Shown here: in pieces, positions 35,213-45,664 of the stretch
Numbering within the stretch: the stretch's first letter is position 1
How the letters are laid out: each line of letters opens with the position of its first letter
From: Xenophilus arseniciresistens
GTDB lineage: Bacteria > Pseudomonadota > Gammaproteobacteria > Burkholderiales > Burkholderiaceae_C
Direction of reading: 5' to 3'
Assembly: GCF_028023875.1 (NCBI RefSeq)
Contig: NZ_JAQIPB010000003.1
Location: 248,001 to 312,000 of the forward strand
DNA length: 64,000 nt
Made by a program: the position numbers and the translations under genes
Notes under the pieces: model-generated
What the model was told of the DNA's origin: nothing
Database searches by the model: none
What the model saw: only the letters and a program-made list of their open reading frames with translations

Positions 35213-36661
35213 TCAGGCCGTGCCCACGGGCGCCGGCCGGTGGGGCGTGCGCGTGTTGCGCACCGCCTGCGGCAGCAGCGAACCCAGCACCATGCCGGCC
35301 ATGGCCGCCAGCACGCCGGCGAGCTGGGCCGGGAAGACCTCGCCCCAGCTCATGGCATGGCCCGAAATCCAGACGCCGATGCCCAGCACCACCGCACAGA
35401 TCGCGCCCTGCGTGCTGGCCCGGTTCCAGTACAGGCCGAAGACCAGCGGCACGAAGGCGCCCACCAGCGGCACCTGGTAGGCACCCGACACCAGTTCATA
35501 GATCGGCGTGCCTTCCATCTGGATGGAATAGGCCAGCACGCAGGCCGCGAAGACCAGCACGCTGATGCGCATGGCCAGCAGGTTCTCGCGGTCGCTGCCG
35601 TGGGGGCGGAACTGGCGCCAGATGTTCTCGGTGAAGGTGACGCTGGGCGCCAGCAGCGTGGCCGAGGCGCAGGACTTGATGGCCGACAGCAGCGCGCCGA
35701 AGAACAGCACCTGCATCACGAAGGGCATCTTCTCCATCACCAGTGTGGGCAGCACCTTCTGCGGATCGTCGCCCAGCAGCTCCGTGGCACGCTCGGGCAT
35801 GATCAGCAGCGCGCTGACCACCAGGAACATGGGCACGAAGGCGAACAGGATGTAGGCGCTGCCGCCGATGATGGTGCCGCGCGTGGCGGCCTTGATGCTG
35901 TTGGCCGACATCACGCGCTGGAACACGTCCTGCTGCGGGATGGAGCCCAGCATCATCGTGATGGCGGCGGCGAAGAAGAAGACGATCTGATGCCAGGTGG
36001 GCTCGGGCCAGAAGCGGAACAGGTCGCGGCTGGTGGCCAGGTCGATCACCTGCCCCGCCCCGCCAGCCATGTTGCCTGCGAACACCGCCAGGATCAGCAG
36101 CCCCACCACGAGGATGATCATCTGCAGGAAGTCGGTGACGGCCACCGACCACATGCCGCCGAACAGCGTGTAGGCCAGGATGGACACCACGCCGATGGTC
36201 ATGCCCCAGGGAATGGAGATGGCGCCGCCCGAGAGCAGGTTGAACACCAGGCCCAGCGCCGTGACCTGCGCCGACACCCAGCCCAGGTAGCTCAGCATGA
36301 TGATCAGCGAGCAGGCCACCTCGATGCCGCGGCCATAGCGCTCGCGGTAGTAGTCGCTGATGGTGAGCAGCGTCATGCGGTAGAGCTTGCCCGCGAAGAA
36401 CAGGCCCACCAGGATCAGGCACATGCCGGCACCGAACGGGTCCTCGACCACGTTGTGCAGGCCGCCCTCGATGAACTTGGCCGGCACCCCCAGCACGATC
36501 TCCGACCCGAACCAGGTCGCGAAGGTGGTGGTGATGATCATGTACATGGGCAGATGGCGCCCGGCGATCGCGAAGTCGGTGGTGTTCTTCACGCGACGCG
36601 CGGCGATCAGCCCGATGACGATGGTGATCAGCAGATAGACGATGACCAGGGTCAACAGCAC
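35213..36661 (-). CDS. sodium:solute symporter family protein
   Basis: A 482-residue SSS-family transporter with about 13 membrane helices. It starts at GTG 36661, with GAGGAG eight bases upstream; longer frames are artefacts. GRHLPMYMIITTTFATWFGSE is the conserved helix-1/2 region, and LTISDYYRERYGRG and SIPQQDVFQRVMSA are typical of sodium/solute (proline, pantothenate or organic acid) carriers. The substrate cannot be assigned. It is followed by an intrinsic terminator and preceded by ubiB, 37 bases upstream. Confidence 0.9.
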   Translation of the reverse strand: MLLTLVIVYLLITIVIGLIAARRVKNTTDFAIAGRHLPMYMIITTTFATWFGSEIVLGVPAKFIEGGLHNVVEDPFGAGMCLILVGLFFAGKLYRMTLLTISDYYRERYGRGIEVACSLIIMLSYLGWVSAQVTALGLVFNLLSGGAISIPWGMTIGVVSILAYTLFGGMWSVAVTDFLQMIILVVGLLILAVFAGNMAGGAGQVIDLATSRDLFRFWPEPTWHQIVFFFAAAITMMLGSIPQQDVFQRVMSANSIKAATRGTIIGGSAYILFAFVPMFLVVSALLIMPERATELLGDDPQKVLPTLVMEKMPFVMQVLFFGALLSAIKSCASATLLAPSVTFTENIWRQFRPHGSDRENLLAMRISVLVFAACVLAYSIQMEGTPIYELVSGAYQVPLVGAFVPLVFGLYWNRASTQGAICAVVLGIGVWISGHAMSWGEVFPAQLAGVLAAMAGMVLGSLLPQAVRNTRTPHRPAPVGTA

Positions 36662-36698
36662 GGTGGTTTCTCCTCGATGGACGGTGGTTTTTCTTGTC

Positions 36699-38264
36699 TC
36701 AGAACAGGCGGACGCGGACCAGCGCCTGCATGACCAGCAATCCCAATACAAAACCCATGCCAGCCCAGATAATGGCCTGCAGCAGGCGGTTGGTGCGCTT
36801 CTGGGCGGCCAGCAGCTCCAGCAGCTCCTGGCGATGGTCCTGCGGGCGCTGGGCCAGCGCGTCATGCAGCAGGCGCGGCAGCGCCGGCAGCAGCTTGGCG
36901 TAGCGCGGGGACTCGGCGCGCAGCTGCTCGAAGAGCTTGCGCGGGCCCACCTGGTCGGCCATCCACTTTTCGAGGAAGGGCTTGGCCGTGTGCCACAGGT
37001 CCAGGTCCGGGTCGATCTGGCGGCCCAGGCCCTCGATGTTCAGCAGCGTCTTTTGCAGCAGCACCAGTTGCGGCTGGATTTCCACATGGAAGCGGCGCGA
37101 GGTCTGGAACAGGCGCATCAGCACCATGCCCAGCGACAGCTCCTTGAGCGGTCGGTCGAAGTAGGGTTCGCACACGGTGCGGATCGCGCCCTCGAGCTCG
37201 TCCACGCGGGTGTTGGGCGGCACCCAGCCGCTTTCCAGGTGCAGCTCGGCCACGCGCTTGTAGTCGCGGCGGAAGAAGGCCGCGAAGTTCTGCGCCAGGT
37301 ATTCCTTGTCCGACTCGGTCAGCGTGCCCACGATGCCGAAGTCCAGCGAGATGTATCGCCCGAAGGTCTCGGGCGCCACGCTGACCTGGATGTTGCCCGG
37401 GTGCATGTCGCCGTGGAAGAAGCCGTCGCGAAAGACCTGCGTGAAGAAGATGGTCACGCCGTCGCGCGCCAGCTTCGGGATGTCCACGCCCGCGGCCCGC
37501 AACCGGTCCAGCTGCGCGATGGGAACGCCCTTCATGCGCTCCATCACGATCACCTCCTCGTGGCACAGGTCCCAGAACATCTCCGGGATCATGACCAGCT
37601 GAAGGCTTTCCATGTTGCGGCGCAGCTGGGCCGCATTGGCGGCCTCGCGCACCAGGTCCAGCTCGTCGTGCAGGTACTTGTCGAACTCGGCCACCACCTC
37701 GCGCGGCTTCAGGCGCTTGCCGTCGGCCGACAGGCGTTCGACCCAGCCGGCCATCAGGCGCATCAGGCCCAGGTCCTTCTCGATCACCGCACGCATGCCC
37801 GGGCGCAGCACCTTCACGGCCACTTCGCGCACCTCGCCCTTGGGGCTGCGCAAGGTGGCGAAGTGCACCTGGGCAATCGAGGCGCTGGCCACCGGCTTGG
37901 TGTCGAACTGCTCGAAGATCTGCGCCACCGGGCGGCGGAAGGCGCGCTCGATGGTGGCGACGGCCACCGCCGAATCGAAGGGCGGCACCTGGTCCTGCAG
38001 CAGGGCCAGCTCGTCGGCAATGTCGGGCGGCAACAGGTCACGGCGCGTGGACAGCACCTGGCCGAACTTCACGAAGATCGGGCCCAGGCGCTCGAGCGCC
38101 TCGCGCAGGCGCTGGCCGCGCGGCGCGTCCAGCCGTCGGCCCATCGAGATGATGCGCGCCGCGGCCTGCAGCCAGGGGCGCTCGAAGCTGTTGAGAACCA
38201 GCTCGTCCAGGCCGTAGCGCAGCGCGACCCAGACGATGAAGGCGCCGCGCGCGACGCGCGTCAT
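36699..38264 (-). CDS. ubiB: ubiquinone biosynthesis protein UbiB (ADCK-like)
   Basis: Atypical protein-kinase-like ATPase needed for ubiquinone synthesis. It has 521 residues. The KxGQ-type N-terminal motif is [17 protein letters not shown] and [10 protein letters not shown] carry the ATP-binding Ala-rich loop and Lys, and [10 protein letters not shown] and LDFGIVG are the catalytic and metal motifs. Two C-terminal membrane helices anchor it. The ATG overlaps the ubiJ stop by four bases. Confidence 0.95.
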   Translation of the reverse strand: MTRVARGAFIVWVALRYGLDELVLNSFERPWLQAAARIISMGRRLDAPRGQRLREALERLGPIFVKFGQVLSTRRDLLPPDIADELALLQDQVPPFDSAVAVATIERAFRRPVAQIFEQFDTKPVASASIAQVHFATLRSPKGEVREVAVKVLRPGMRAVIEKDLGLMRLMAGWVERLSADGKRLKPREVVAEFDKYLHDELDLVREAANAAQLRRNMESLQLVMIPEMFWDLCHEEVIVMERMKGVPIAQLDRLRAAGVDIPKLARDGVTIFFTQVFRDGFFHGDMHPGNIQVSVAPETFGRYISLDFGIVGTLTESDKEYLAQNFAAFFRRDYKRVAELHLESGWVPPNTRVDELEGAIRTVCEPYFDRPLKELSLGMVLMRLFQTSRRFHVEIQPQLVLLQKTLLNIEGLGRQIDPDLDLWHTAKPFLEKWMADQVGPRKLFEQLRAESPRYAKLLPALPRLLHDALAQRPQDHRQELLELLAAQKRTNRLLQAIIWAGMGFVLGLLVMQALVRVRLF

Positions 38265-38818
38265 TCGGTCTGGCTCGCAGGCTTGGAGGGGCTGCGCGCC
38301 GCCTTGTCGATGAACTGGCGCAGGGCGCCGCCGACCTTGCGCGCGGCATTGCCGATGGCATGGGCCGGCGCATCGCCGATCACGCGCGCCAGATCGTCCT
38401 CCACATCCCAGCGCACATGGTCGACCAGCCAGTTGACCTCGGCGGCCAGTTGCACGTCGCCTTCGATCTGCACCGCGGGCTTGTCGCCCCGCAGCGTGGC
38501 GCCTGCCAGCGCGAAGGGGGAGCTTTCGGTGACCGTCAGGGTCAGATCGGGCGTGGCGCCTTCGGCCGCCAGGTCCAGCAGGCCAGCCGGCGTGGCCTGC
38601 AGCCGCATGTTGAAGCCGCGCCACTGGAACAGCACCACGCGGCCCTTCTGGCGCACCAGGCGCTCCTGCGCTTCGGGCTCCTGCTGCAGCACATGGTTGA
38701 GGAACAGCACCACCCGGTGCTGCACCTCGTGCACGGCCCACGCAGGGGGCTGCAGATGCTGGCCGACGCGGCCCAGGAGGTCTTCCAGAAATGCGAATGG
38801 GGACGATGGTGCTGCCAT
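38261..38818 (-). CDS. ubiJ: ubiquinone biosynthesis accessory factor UbiJ (SCP2 domain)
   Basis: A 185-residue SCP2-fold lipid-binding protein that, with UbiK, organises the soluble ubiquinone-synthesis complex. Conserved features are the [14 protein letters not shown] stretch, the [24 protein letters not shown] block and [15 protein letters not shown]. The start at 38818 is the first Met before the conserved part; Met1 at 38866 would add a 16-residue leader. Its neighbour ubiB overlaps it, and ubiE lies two genes upstream, the usual ubiE-ubiJ-ubiB order with a Tim44-like gene interposed. Confidence 0.88.
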   Translation of the reverse strand: MAAPSSPFAFLEDLLGRVGQHLQPPAWAVHEVQHRVVLFLNHVLQQEPEAQERLVRQKGRVVLFQWRGFNMRLQATPAGLLDLAAEGATPDLTLTVTESSPFALAGATLRGDKPAVQIEGDVQLAAEVNWLVDHVRWDVEDDLARVIGDAPAHAIGNAARKVGGALRQFIDKAARSPSKPASQTE

Positions 38819-38902
38819 GTCCCCATTATCCGGCTTGGTGTTGCCGTCCCCGGACAGGAACCCCAAAAAGTCGCGGCCCGGCGGGCCGCGCCGCGCAGCG
38901 CC

Positions 38903-39925
38903 TTATTGCAGGGCCTGCACGCCCGCCACCAGCCAGCCGCCACCGTTGAGCGGCTTGCTCATGTTCCACACTTCGCGGAACGGGCTGGGGCCGGCCGAGT
39001 CGTCCTCGCGGATCATGCCCGAGAACTCCACGCTGGCCAGGTAGGCATCGGGCAGTTCCTCGATGCCCAGCAGTTGGGCATCGAGCATGACCACTTCGGT
39101 CTTGTTCGGCTGGCCGCCCGAAGCCGCTTCGCGCTCGGCCAGCTGGGCCTGCAGTTCGCTGACCATGCCGTCGGTCATCATGGTGCGCAGCGCGCTGATG
39201 TCGGAGCGGTCCCAGGCGTCCTGCAGGGTCACGAAGTTGCGCTTCGCGGCCTTGAGGAAGCCCTCGGTGTCGAAGCCTGCGGGCACACCCCAGCCCTGCG
39301 CGCCGCTCAGGGCCGAGCCGATGGACACGCCGGCGCCACCCAGCGCCGAGTGCGCGCCACCCGTGCCGCCACCTGCTGCAGCCGAGCCATCGAACTGCGT
39401 GAGCTGCGGCGAGCGCTCGAAGGGGCGCGCCGAGGCGTCATTGCCCACGTTGTTGGGGCTGTACTGCTTGGGCATGCGGCCCGCGCCTGCACCCTGGAAG
39501 GCCAGGCCGCCATTGCCGGCCTGCGTCTGGCGCGAGCGGGCGCTGAAGTAGCGCCAGGCCGCGAAGCCCGCCAGGGCCACCAGCAGGATCAGCAGCATGT
39601 TGGCGAAGCCGGCGCCCAGGCCCAGCGCATTGGCCAGCCAGGCCAGGCCCAGGCCGGCTGCGATGCCGCCCAGGATGCCGGCCCAGGGGCGCTTGGGCGC
39701 GGCGGCTGCGGCCGGCGTGCCGGGGCGCGCCGCGCTGCTGCCGGTCGCGTTCTGCGTGGCACCTGCGTTGGTGGGCGCGGTCGGCGGGGTGGCCTCGCGC
39801 TGCGTCACGTTGCTGGACTGGCGGCCAATGGACTTGCCACCTCCCATGCGGCGCGCGTCGGCGTCCAGTGCCGTGAGGCCGACGGCGGCGCACACGAGCA
39901 CCACGGCCCAGAAATTCCTTTTCAT
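38903..39925 (-). CDS. Tim44-domain protein
   Basis: A 340-residue envelope protein: a signal peptide (about 1-24), a Thr/Ala/Pro linker, two hydrophobic segments (about 80-120), a Gly-rich region and a C-terminal Tim44-like domain (about 210-340, with FLKAAKRNFVTLQDAWDRSD). The ATG at 39925 is preferred because GAGGAG lies eight bases upstream, while the ATG at 39931 is only two bases from it. Bacterial Tim44-like proteins are poorly understood. It lies between ubiE and ubiJ. Confidence 0.88.
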   Translation of the reverse strand: MKRNFWAVVLVCAAVGLTALDADARRMGGGKSIGRQSSNVTQREATPPTAPTNAGATQNATGSSAARPGTPAAAAAPKRPWAGILGGIAAGLGLAWLANALGLGAGFANMLLILLVALAGFAAWRYFSARSRQTQAGNGGLAFQGAGAGRMPKQYSPNNVGNDASARPFERSPQLTQFDGSAAAGGGTGGAHSALGGAGVSIGSALSGAQGWGVPAGFDTEGFLKAAKRNFVTLQDAWDRSDISALRTMMTDGMVSELQAQLAEREAASGGQPNKTEVVMLDAQLLGIEELPDAYLASVEFSGMIREDDSAGPSPFREVWNMSKPLNGGGWLVAGVQALQ

Positions 39926-39994
39926 CGTCATGTCTCCTCTGGCGTATGAATCTGCAGTGATCCGGTCAGTGCGGCACGCCCGTGGGCGAATGCC

Positions 39995-40726
39995 TCAGCA
40001 CTTGATTCCAACATGAAGGGCGACCACGCCCCCGGTCATGTTGTGATAGTCCACGTGGCCGAAACCGCCCTCTTTCATGAGGGACTTGAGGCCCTCCTGG
40101 TCGGGGTGCATCCGGATCGATTCGGCCAGGTAGCGATAGCTGTCGGCATCGCCCGCCACGGCCTGGCCCAGGCGCGGCAGGACCTTGAAGGAGTACCAGT
40201 CGTAGGCCTTGCGCAGCGGCTTGGCCACTTGCGAGAACTCCAGCACCAGGAGCTTGCCGCGCGGTTTGAGCACGCGGTTCATTTCCTTGATCGCCGCGTC
40301 CTTGTGCGTCATGTTGCGCAGGCCGAAGGCGACGGTGACGACGTCGAAATGGCCGTCCGGGAAAGGCAGCTTCTCGGCGTCGCACACCAGGGTGGGCAGC
40401 ACCACGCCGGCATCGAGCAGCCGGTCGCGGCCCGTGCTGAGCATGGCGTGGTTGATGTCGGTGTGCACCACCTGGCCGGTGGCGCCGACCTTCTTCGAGA
40501 AGGCCAGGGCCAGATCGCCCGTGCCGCCCGCGATGTCGAGCACCTTCGAGCCTTCGCGCACATTGGCCACCATCACGGTGTAGGCCTTCCAGGCGCGATG
40601 CAGCCCGCCCGACATGAGGTCGTTCATGAGGTCGTAGCGCGACGCGACCGAATCGAACACGCCGCGCACGCGGCGCGCCTTGTCCTGCTCGTCGACGGTC
40701 TCGAATCCGAAATGGGTGCTGCTCAT
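39995..40726 (-). CDS. ubiE: demethylmenaquinone/2-polyprenyl-benzoquinol methyltransferase
   Basis: SAM-dependent C-methyltransferase of ubiquinone and menaquinone synthesis. It has 243 residues. [11 protein letters not shown] and [25 protein letters not shown] form the characteristic N-terminus; [12 protein letters not shown] is the SAM-binding loop and [15 protein letters not shown] a family signature. The unit continues with the Tim44-like gene, ubiJ and ubiB. Confidence 0.97.
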   Translation of the reverse strand: MSSTHFGFETVDEQDKARRVRGVFDSVASRYDLMNDLMSGGLHRAWKAYTVMVANVREGSKVLDIAGGTGDLALAFSKKVGATGQVVHTDINHAMLSTGRDRLLDAGVVLPTLVCDAEKLPFPDGHFDVVTVAFGLRNMTHKDAAIKEMNRVLKPRGKLLVLEFSQVAKPLRKAYDWYSFKVLPRLGQAVAGDADSYRYLAESIRMHPDQEGLKSLMKEGGFGHVDYHNMTGGVVALHVGIKC

Positions 40727-40842
40727 GATGTAGGAGGAATGTTAGGGCTGAACCCCGCTTCGCAAGCGCATATCCGCCTTGTGTCAAGGCTTTTGTAAAG
40801 CGCCGGAAGGGGGTTGAACGAGCCGGGGAAGAAGGGAATGCG

Positions 40843-41271
40843 TCAGTGCGAATGACCGCAGCTGCCACCACCGCCAGCCGCGCGTCTGGCGGGCATGGGG
40901 GCGTCACGGTCCACGCCGGCCTCGGCCAGGCGGCGCTCGTAATCGGCCCACAGCTGGGCCTGGCGCGCGCCGAGCTGGTAGAGCAGATCCCAGGAATAGA
41001 TGCCGCTCTCGTGCCCGTCGCTGAACAGCGGCTGCACGGCGTAGTTGCCCACGGGCTGCAGGTCGACGATCTGCACCTCGCGCTTGCCGGTCTGCAGCAC
41101 TTCCTGGCCCGGGCCATGGCCCTGCACTTCGGCCGAGGGCGAGCAGATGCGCATCAGCTCAAAAGGAATGCGGAACACCGCGCCATCGGAAAAGCCGACT
41201 TCGAGCACGCGCGAGGCGCTGTGGACGGTGATGGATTGCGGCGTCGGGGCGCCGGCTTGCAGACCTGCCAT
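40843..41271 (-). CDS. DUF971 (gamma-butyrobetaine hydroxylase-like N-terminal) protein
   Basis: A 142-residue small protein of the DUF971 family, which in some proteins forms the N-terminal zinc domain of gamma-butyrobetaine hydroxylase. It has the RVLEVGFSDGAVFRIPFELMR and NYAVQPLFSDGHESGIYSWDLL motifs, and a Gly/His/Cys end. Its ATG shares one base with the HIT stop codon. Function as a separate protein unknown; a role in iron-sulfur cluster matters has been suggested for relatives. Confidence 0.85.
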   Translation of the reverse strand: MAGLQAGAPTPQSITVHSASRVLEVGFSDGAVFRIPFELMRICSPSAEVQGHGPGQEVLQTGKREVQIVDLQPVGNYAVQPLFSDGHESGIYSWDLLYQLGARQAQLWADYERRLAEAGVDRDAPMPARRAAGGGGSCGHSH

Positions 41272-41705
41272 CAGGAAGGGTTCTCGAGCATTTGAAGGGC
41301 CTCGATCATCGCCGCTTCGGCTGCGGGCAGTGCGGCGGCCACGCGCGCCTCCAGCGCGGCGTCGCGCGCACGCTGCGCAGCGGCCCATACCGGGGACGGA
41401 AAGTGGCTGTCTTGCTCGAAGCGCGCGATCACATGCCAGTGCAGGTGCGCCACCATGTTGCCCAGCGCCGCGAGGTTGATCTTGCGCGGTGCCAGCGTGT
41501 TGCGCAGCGCGAGTTCGACGGCCATCACAGCCTCCATGCAACGCACGCGTTCGGCCGGCGCCAGCTCAGAGAACTCGGCCACATGCGATTGCCAGACCAC
41601 GCGGTAGAAGGCGGGGAAGCCCGCCTCGTCGGCATGGATGACGCGAAAGGCCCGGCCCTGATAGACCAGCCGGCCGCCGAGGGTGTCGCACAAAGGGCAG
41701 GTCAC
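41271..41705 (-). CDS. HIT-family nucleotide hydrolase/transferase
   Basis: A 144-residue histidine-triad protein with the motif VAHLHWHVI and an N-terminal CPLC zinc pair. HIT proteins hydrolyse nucleotide phosphoramidates or dinucleoside polyphosphates. The start overlaps the upstream DUF3683 gene stop by four bases and its end touches the DUF971 gene. Confidence 0.9.
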   Translation of the reverse strand: MTCPLCDTLGGRLVYQGRAFRVIHADEAGFPAFYRVVWQSHVAEFSELAPAERVRCMEAVMAVELALRNTLAPRKINLAALGNMVAHLHWHVIARFEQDSHFPSPVWAAAQRARDAALEARVAAALPAAEAAMIEALQMLENPS

Positions 41706-44700
41706 ACCAGCACCCGTTCAATGCCGCCCTGGTTGGCCGCTTCCACATACTGCGGCATCCAGTCCTCACCGAGGATCTGGCGCGCCATCTCGACCACGAT
41801 GTAGTCGGCTTCGAGCAGGCCGTTGTTCAGGTCATTGCCGTAGCGGGAGAGGCCCTGCAGGCAGCTGGGGCAGCTGGTGAGGATCTTGAGGTTCTGCTCG
41901 GCCGGCAGGCCCGCCTTGGCGCGCAGCGCGGCTTCGCCCTTCTTGAGTTCCTCTTCCTTGCGGAAGCGGATCTGCGTCGAGATGTCGGGCCGGCTCACGC
42001 CCAGCGTGCCCGATTCGCCGCAGCAGCGATCACTCTTGAGCACCTGCTCGCCCACCAGCGACTTCACGGTCTTCATCGGGTCCTGCAGCTTCATGGGCGT
42101 GTGGCAGGGGTCGTGGTACAGGTAGGCCGAGGCGTTGGCCTCCAGCTTCACGCCCTTCTCCAGCAGGTACTCGTGGATGTCGATGATGCGGCAGCCCGGG
42201 AAGATCTTGTCGAACTGGTAGCCCTGCAGCTGGTCGTAGCAGGTGCCGCAGCTGACCACCACGGTCTTGATGTCCAGGTAGTTCAGCGTGTTGGCCACGC
42301 GGTGGAAGAGCACCCGGTTGTCGGTGATCATCTTCTCGGCCTTGTCGAACTGGCCCGAGCCGCGCTGCGGATAGCCGCAGCACAGGTAGCCCGGCGGCAG
42401 CACGGTCTGCACGCCCGCGTGCCAGAGCATGGCCTGCGTGGCCAGCCCGACCTGGCTGAACAGCCGCTCCGAGCCGCAGCCGGGGAAGTAGAAGACCGCC
42501 TCGGTCTCGGCCGTGGTCGCCTTCGGGTTGCGGATGATCGGCACGTAGTCCGCATCCTCGATGTCCAGCAGCGCGCGCGCCGTCTTCTTGGGCAGGCCGC
42601 CGGGCATCTTCTTGTTGACGAAGTGGATCACCTCTTCCTTCAGCGGCGCGCGCCCCAGGGTGGCCGGCGGATGCGCGGTCTGCTTCTTGGCCGCGGGGCG
42701 CAGCAGGTCGTGCGCCAGGCGCTGCGCCTTGAAACCGACCTCGACCATGCCGGTGCGCATGGCCTTGATGGTGGTCGGGTTGGTGGCGTTGAGGAACATC
42801 ATCGCGGCCGCGTTGCCGGGCCGGAAGCTCTTCTGCCCCATCTTGCGAAGCAGGTTGCGCATGTTCATCGACACATCGCCGAAGTCGATCTTCACCGGGC
42901 AGGGCGTGAGGCACTTGTGGCACACGGTGCAGTGGTCGGCCACGTCCTCGAACTCCTCCCAGTGCTTGAGCGACACGCCGCGGCGCGTCTGCTCCTCGTA
43001 CAGGAAGGCCTCCACCAGCAGCGAGGTGGCCAGGATCTTGTTGCGCGGGCTGTAGAGCAGGTTGGCGCGCGGCACATGCGTGGCGCACACCGGCTTGCAC
43101 TTGCCGCAGCGCAAACAATCCTTGACCGAATCGGCGATGGCGCCGATGTCGCTCTGCTGCATGATCAGCGACTCGTGCCCCATCAGCCCGAAGCTGGGCG
43201 TATAGGCGCTGGTCAGGTCGGCGAACAGCGGGTGCGAACCGTCGCGCAGCAGCTTGCCGCGGTTGAAGCGGCCTTCGGGGTCCACCTGCTGCTTGTAGCG
43301 CGCGAAGGGCGCCAGTTCCTCGTCCGACAGGAACTCCAGCTTGGTGATGCCGATGCCGTGTTCGCCCGAGATCACGCCGTCGAGGCTGCGCGCCAGCTTC
43401 ATGATGCGCTCCACCGCTTCGTGGGCGGTCTGCAGCATCTCGTAGTTGTCGCTGTTGACGGGGATGTTGGTGTGGACGTTGCCGTCGCCCGCGTGCATGT
43501 GCAGGGCCACCCACACGCGGCCCTTGAGCACGCGCTGGTGGATGGCGTTGCATTCGGCCAGGATCGGCTCGAACTCGGCGCCCGAGAAGATCTTGGCCAG
43601 CGGCGCCTTCAGCTCGGTGCGCCAGCTCGCGCGCAAGGAATGGTCCTGCAGCTGCGGGAACAGCGCCTGCACGTCGCCCAGCCAGCTCATCCAGCGCGAA
43701 CGCACTTCGCGCACCAGCGCGATGGCCTGCTGCACGCGGCCTTCGAGCAGCTCTGCCGTGGGGATCTCGTGCGCGTCGTCGGTCTTGCCCAGCGGCAGGT
43801 TGCCCCGCGCGAGGAAGGCTTCCAGTTCATTGGCCAGCGCGATCTTGTTGCGCAGGCTCAGCTCGATGTTGATGCGCTCGATGCCATCGGTGTATTCGGC
43901 CATGCGCGGCAGCGGGATCACCACGTCTTCGTTGATCTTGAAGGCGTTGGTGTGGCGGCTGATGGCGGCCGTGCGCTTGCGGTCCAGCCAGAACTTCTTG
44001 CGCGCCTCGGGGCTGATGGCGATGAAGCCCTCGCCCGAGCGCGAATTGGCGATGCGCACCACTTCGCTGGTCACGCGCGCCACCGCGTCGGCGTCGTCGC
44101 CCGCAATGTCGCCGAACAGCACCATCTTGGGCAGGCCGCCATGCTTCTTGCTCTTGGTGGCGTAGCCCACGGCCTTGAGGTAGCGGTCGTCCAGGTGCTC
44201 CAGGCCGGCCAGCAGCACGCCCGAACGCTTCTGTTCCGCGAACATGAAGTCCTTGATCTCGACGATCGAGGGCACGGCGTCCTTCGCGTTGCCGAAGAAT
44301 TCGAGGCAGACGGTGCGCGTGTGCGCCGGCATGCGGTGCACCACCCAGCGGCAGCTGGTGATCAGGCCGTCGCAGCCTTCCTTCTGGATGCCCGGCAGGC
44401 CCGAGAGGAACTTGTCCGTCACGTCCTTGCCCAGGCCTTCCTTGCGGAAGGTCTTGCCGGCGATTTCCAGGCGCTCGGTGCGCAGCGGCGTCTTGCCGTC
44501 GGCGGCGAAGTACTGCAGCTCGAACACGGCGCTTTCGGCGTCGTGGATCTTGCCCAGGTTGTGGCCCACGCGCGTGACTTCCAGCCACTGCGCCTGCGGC
44601 GTCACCATGCGCCACGAAGCGAGGTTGTCCAGCGCCGTGCCCCAGAGCACGGCCTTCTTGCCACCCGCGTTCATGGCCACGTTGCCGCCCACGCAGGAGG

Positions 44701-45571
44701 CCTCGGCCGAGGTCGGGTCGACCGCGAACACGAATCCCGCGCGCTCGGCGGCGTCGGCCACGCGCTGCGTGACCACGCCGGCCTCGGTCCAGATCGTGGG
44801 GACCTGCTGGCCTTCCAGGCCCGGCAGCTCGCGCATCTCCACCTCGGTCATGGCCTCGAGCTTTTCGGTGTTGATGACCACGCTCTTCCAGGTCAACGGG
44901 ATGGCGCCGCCCGTGTAGCCGGTGCCGCCGCCGCGCGGGATGATGGTCAGGCCCAGCTCGATGCAGCCGGCCACCAGGCGCGCCATCTCGGCCTCGGTGT
45001 CGGGGCACAGCACGACGAAGGGGTACTCCACGCGCCAGTCGGTCGCGTCGGTCACGTGGGCCACGCGCGAGAGGCCGTCGAACTTGATGTTGTCCTTGGC
45101 CGTGAGCCGGCCCAGCACCTTGCGCGCCTGGCGGCGCAGCGCAGCCACCTCGTCGAAGGAGCGGTCGAAGGCGGCAACGGCACGCTGCGCAAGCTCGCTG
45201 AGTTCGCCCACCAGCGCATCGCGCTGCGGATCGTCCTGCGGCGTGCGGCGTTTCTGCACCTCGGCCAGGCGGTGGCCCAGCGCCTCGACCAGCTGCGCGC
45301 GGCGGCGCGGGTTGTCCAGCAGGTCGTCGATCAGGTAGGGGTTGCGCTGCACCACCCAGATGTCGCCCAGCACCTCGTACAGCATGCGGGCGGAGCGGCC
45401 GGTGCGGCGCTCGTCGCGCAGGCTCTGCAGCAGGGACCAGCCACGCTCGCCCAGCAGGCGGATGACGATTTCCCGGTCCGAGAAGCTGGTGTAGTTGTAC
45501 GGAATCTCGCGCAGTCGCGCGGGCTCGGCCGTGTGCGTGAGCAGGGCCGTCAATGTGGTCGGGGCATTCAT
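41702..45571 (-). CDS. giant FAD/FeS oxidoreductase with DUF3683 domain
   Basis: A 1,289-residue fused flavoprotein. In order: DUF3683 (about 20-110), an FAD-binding GlcD-like domain ([15 protein letters not shown] near 215, [17 protein letters not shown] near 300), an FAD-oxidase C-terminal domain ([25 protein letters not shown]), two [4Fe-4S] sites ([11 protein letters not shown] and [12 protein letters not shown]) and two CCG heterodisulfide-reductase-like domains (PGCGSE...CCGYPQ; DPCHTP...CCGESG). The architecture is that of D-2-hydroxyacid dehydrogenases such as YdiJ, but longer. The ATG at 45571 lacks a clear ribosome site. It is 93 bases downstream of serA on the same strand, suggesting it may oxidise a SerA by-product. 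Confidence 0.9.
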   Translation of the reverse strand: MNAPTTLTALLTHTAEPARLREIPYNYTSFSDREIVIRLLGERGWSLLQSLRDERRTGRSARMLYEVLGDIWVVQRNPYLIDDLLDNPRRRAQLVEALGHRLAEVQKRRTPQDDPQRDALVGELSELAQRAVAAFDRSFDEVAALRRQARKVLGRLTAKDNIKFDGLSRVAHVTDATDWRVEYPFVVLCPDTEAEMARLVAGCIELGLTIIPRGGGTGYTGGAIPLTWKSVVINTEKLEAMTEVEMRELPGLEGQQVPTIWTEAGVVTQRVADAAERAGFVFAVDPTSAEASCVGGNVAMNAGGKKAVLWGTALDNLASWRMVTPQAQWLEVTRVGHNLGKIHDAESAVFELQYFAADGKTPLRTERLEIAGKTFRKEGLGKDVTDKFLSGLPGIQKEGCDGLITSCRWVVHRMPAHTRTVCLEFFGNAKDAVPSIVEIKDFMFAEQKRSGVLLAGLEHLDDRYLKAVGYATKSKKHGGLPKMVLFGDIAGDDADAVARVTSEVVRIANSRSGEGFIAISPEARKKFWLDRKRTAAISRHTNAFKINEDVVIPLPRMAEYTDGIERINIELSLRNKIALANELEAFLARGNLPLGKTDDAHEIPTAELLEGRVQQAIALVREVRSRWMSWLGDVQALFPQLQDHSLRASWRTELKAPLAKIFSGAEFEPILAECNAIHQRVLKGRVWVALHMHAGDGNVHTNIPVNSDNYEMLQTAHEAVERIMKLARSLDGVISGEHGIGITKLEFLSDEELAPFARYKQQVDPEGRFNRGKLLRDGSHPLFADLTSAYTPSFGLMGHESLIMQQSDIGAIADSVKDCLRCGKCKPVCATHVPRANLLYSPRNKILATSLLVEAFLYEEQTRRGVSLKHWEEFEDVADHCTVCHKCLTPCPVKIDFGDVSMNMRNLLRKMGQKSFRPGNAAAMMFLNATNPTTIKAMRTGMVEVGFKAQRLAHDLLRPAAKKQTAHPPATLGRAPLKEEVIHFVNKKMPGGLPKKTARALLDIEDADYVPIIRNPKATTAETEAVFYFPGCGSERLFSQVGLATQAMLWHAGVQTVLPPGYLCCGYPQRGSGQFDKAEKMITDNRVLFHRVANTLNYLDIKTVVVSCGTCYDQLQGYQFDKIFPGCRIIDIHEYLLEKGVKLEANASAYLYHDPCHTPMKLQDPMKTVKSLVGEQVLKSDRCCGESGTLGVSRPDISTQIRFRKEEELKKGEAALRAKAGLPAEQNLKILTSCPSCLQGLSRYGNDLNNGLLEADYIVVEMARQILGEDWMPQYVEAANQGGIERVLV

Positions 45572-45664
45572 CGTGGGGCACCGCGGCAGGGCACCACGCG
45601 CCCTCAACCGGGGCCGGAATTTTATTCGCGCGACGGCTGGGCTGCCGCCGCGGGGCTTTGAGGC

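Noticed and set aside
42101-45661. Open frame of 1,186 codons opposite the DUF3683 oxidoreductase
   Set aside because: Antisense shadow of a strongly supported gene; composition is typical of complementary GC-rich codons.
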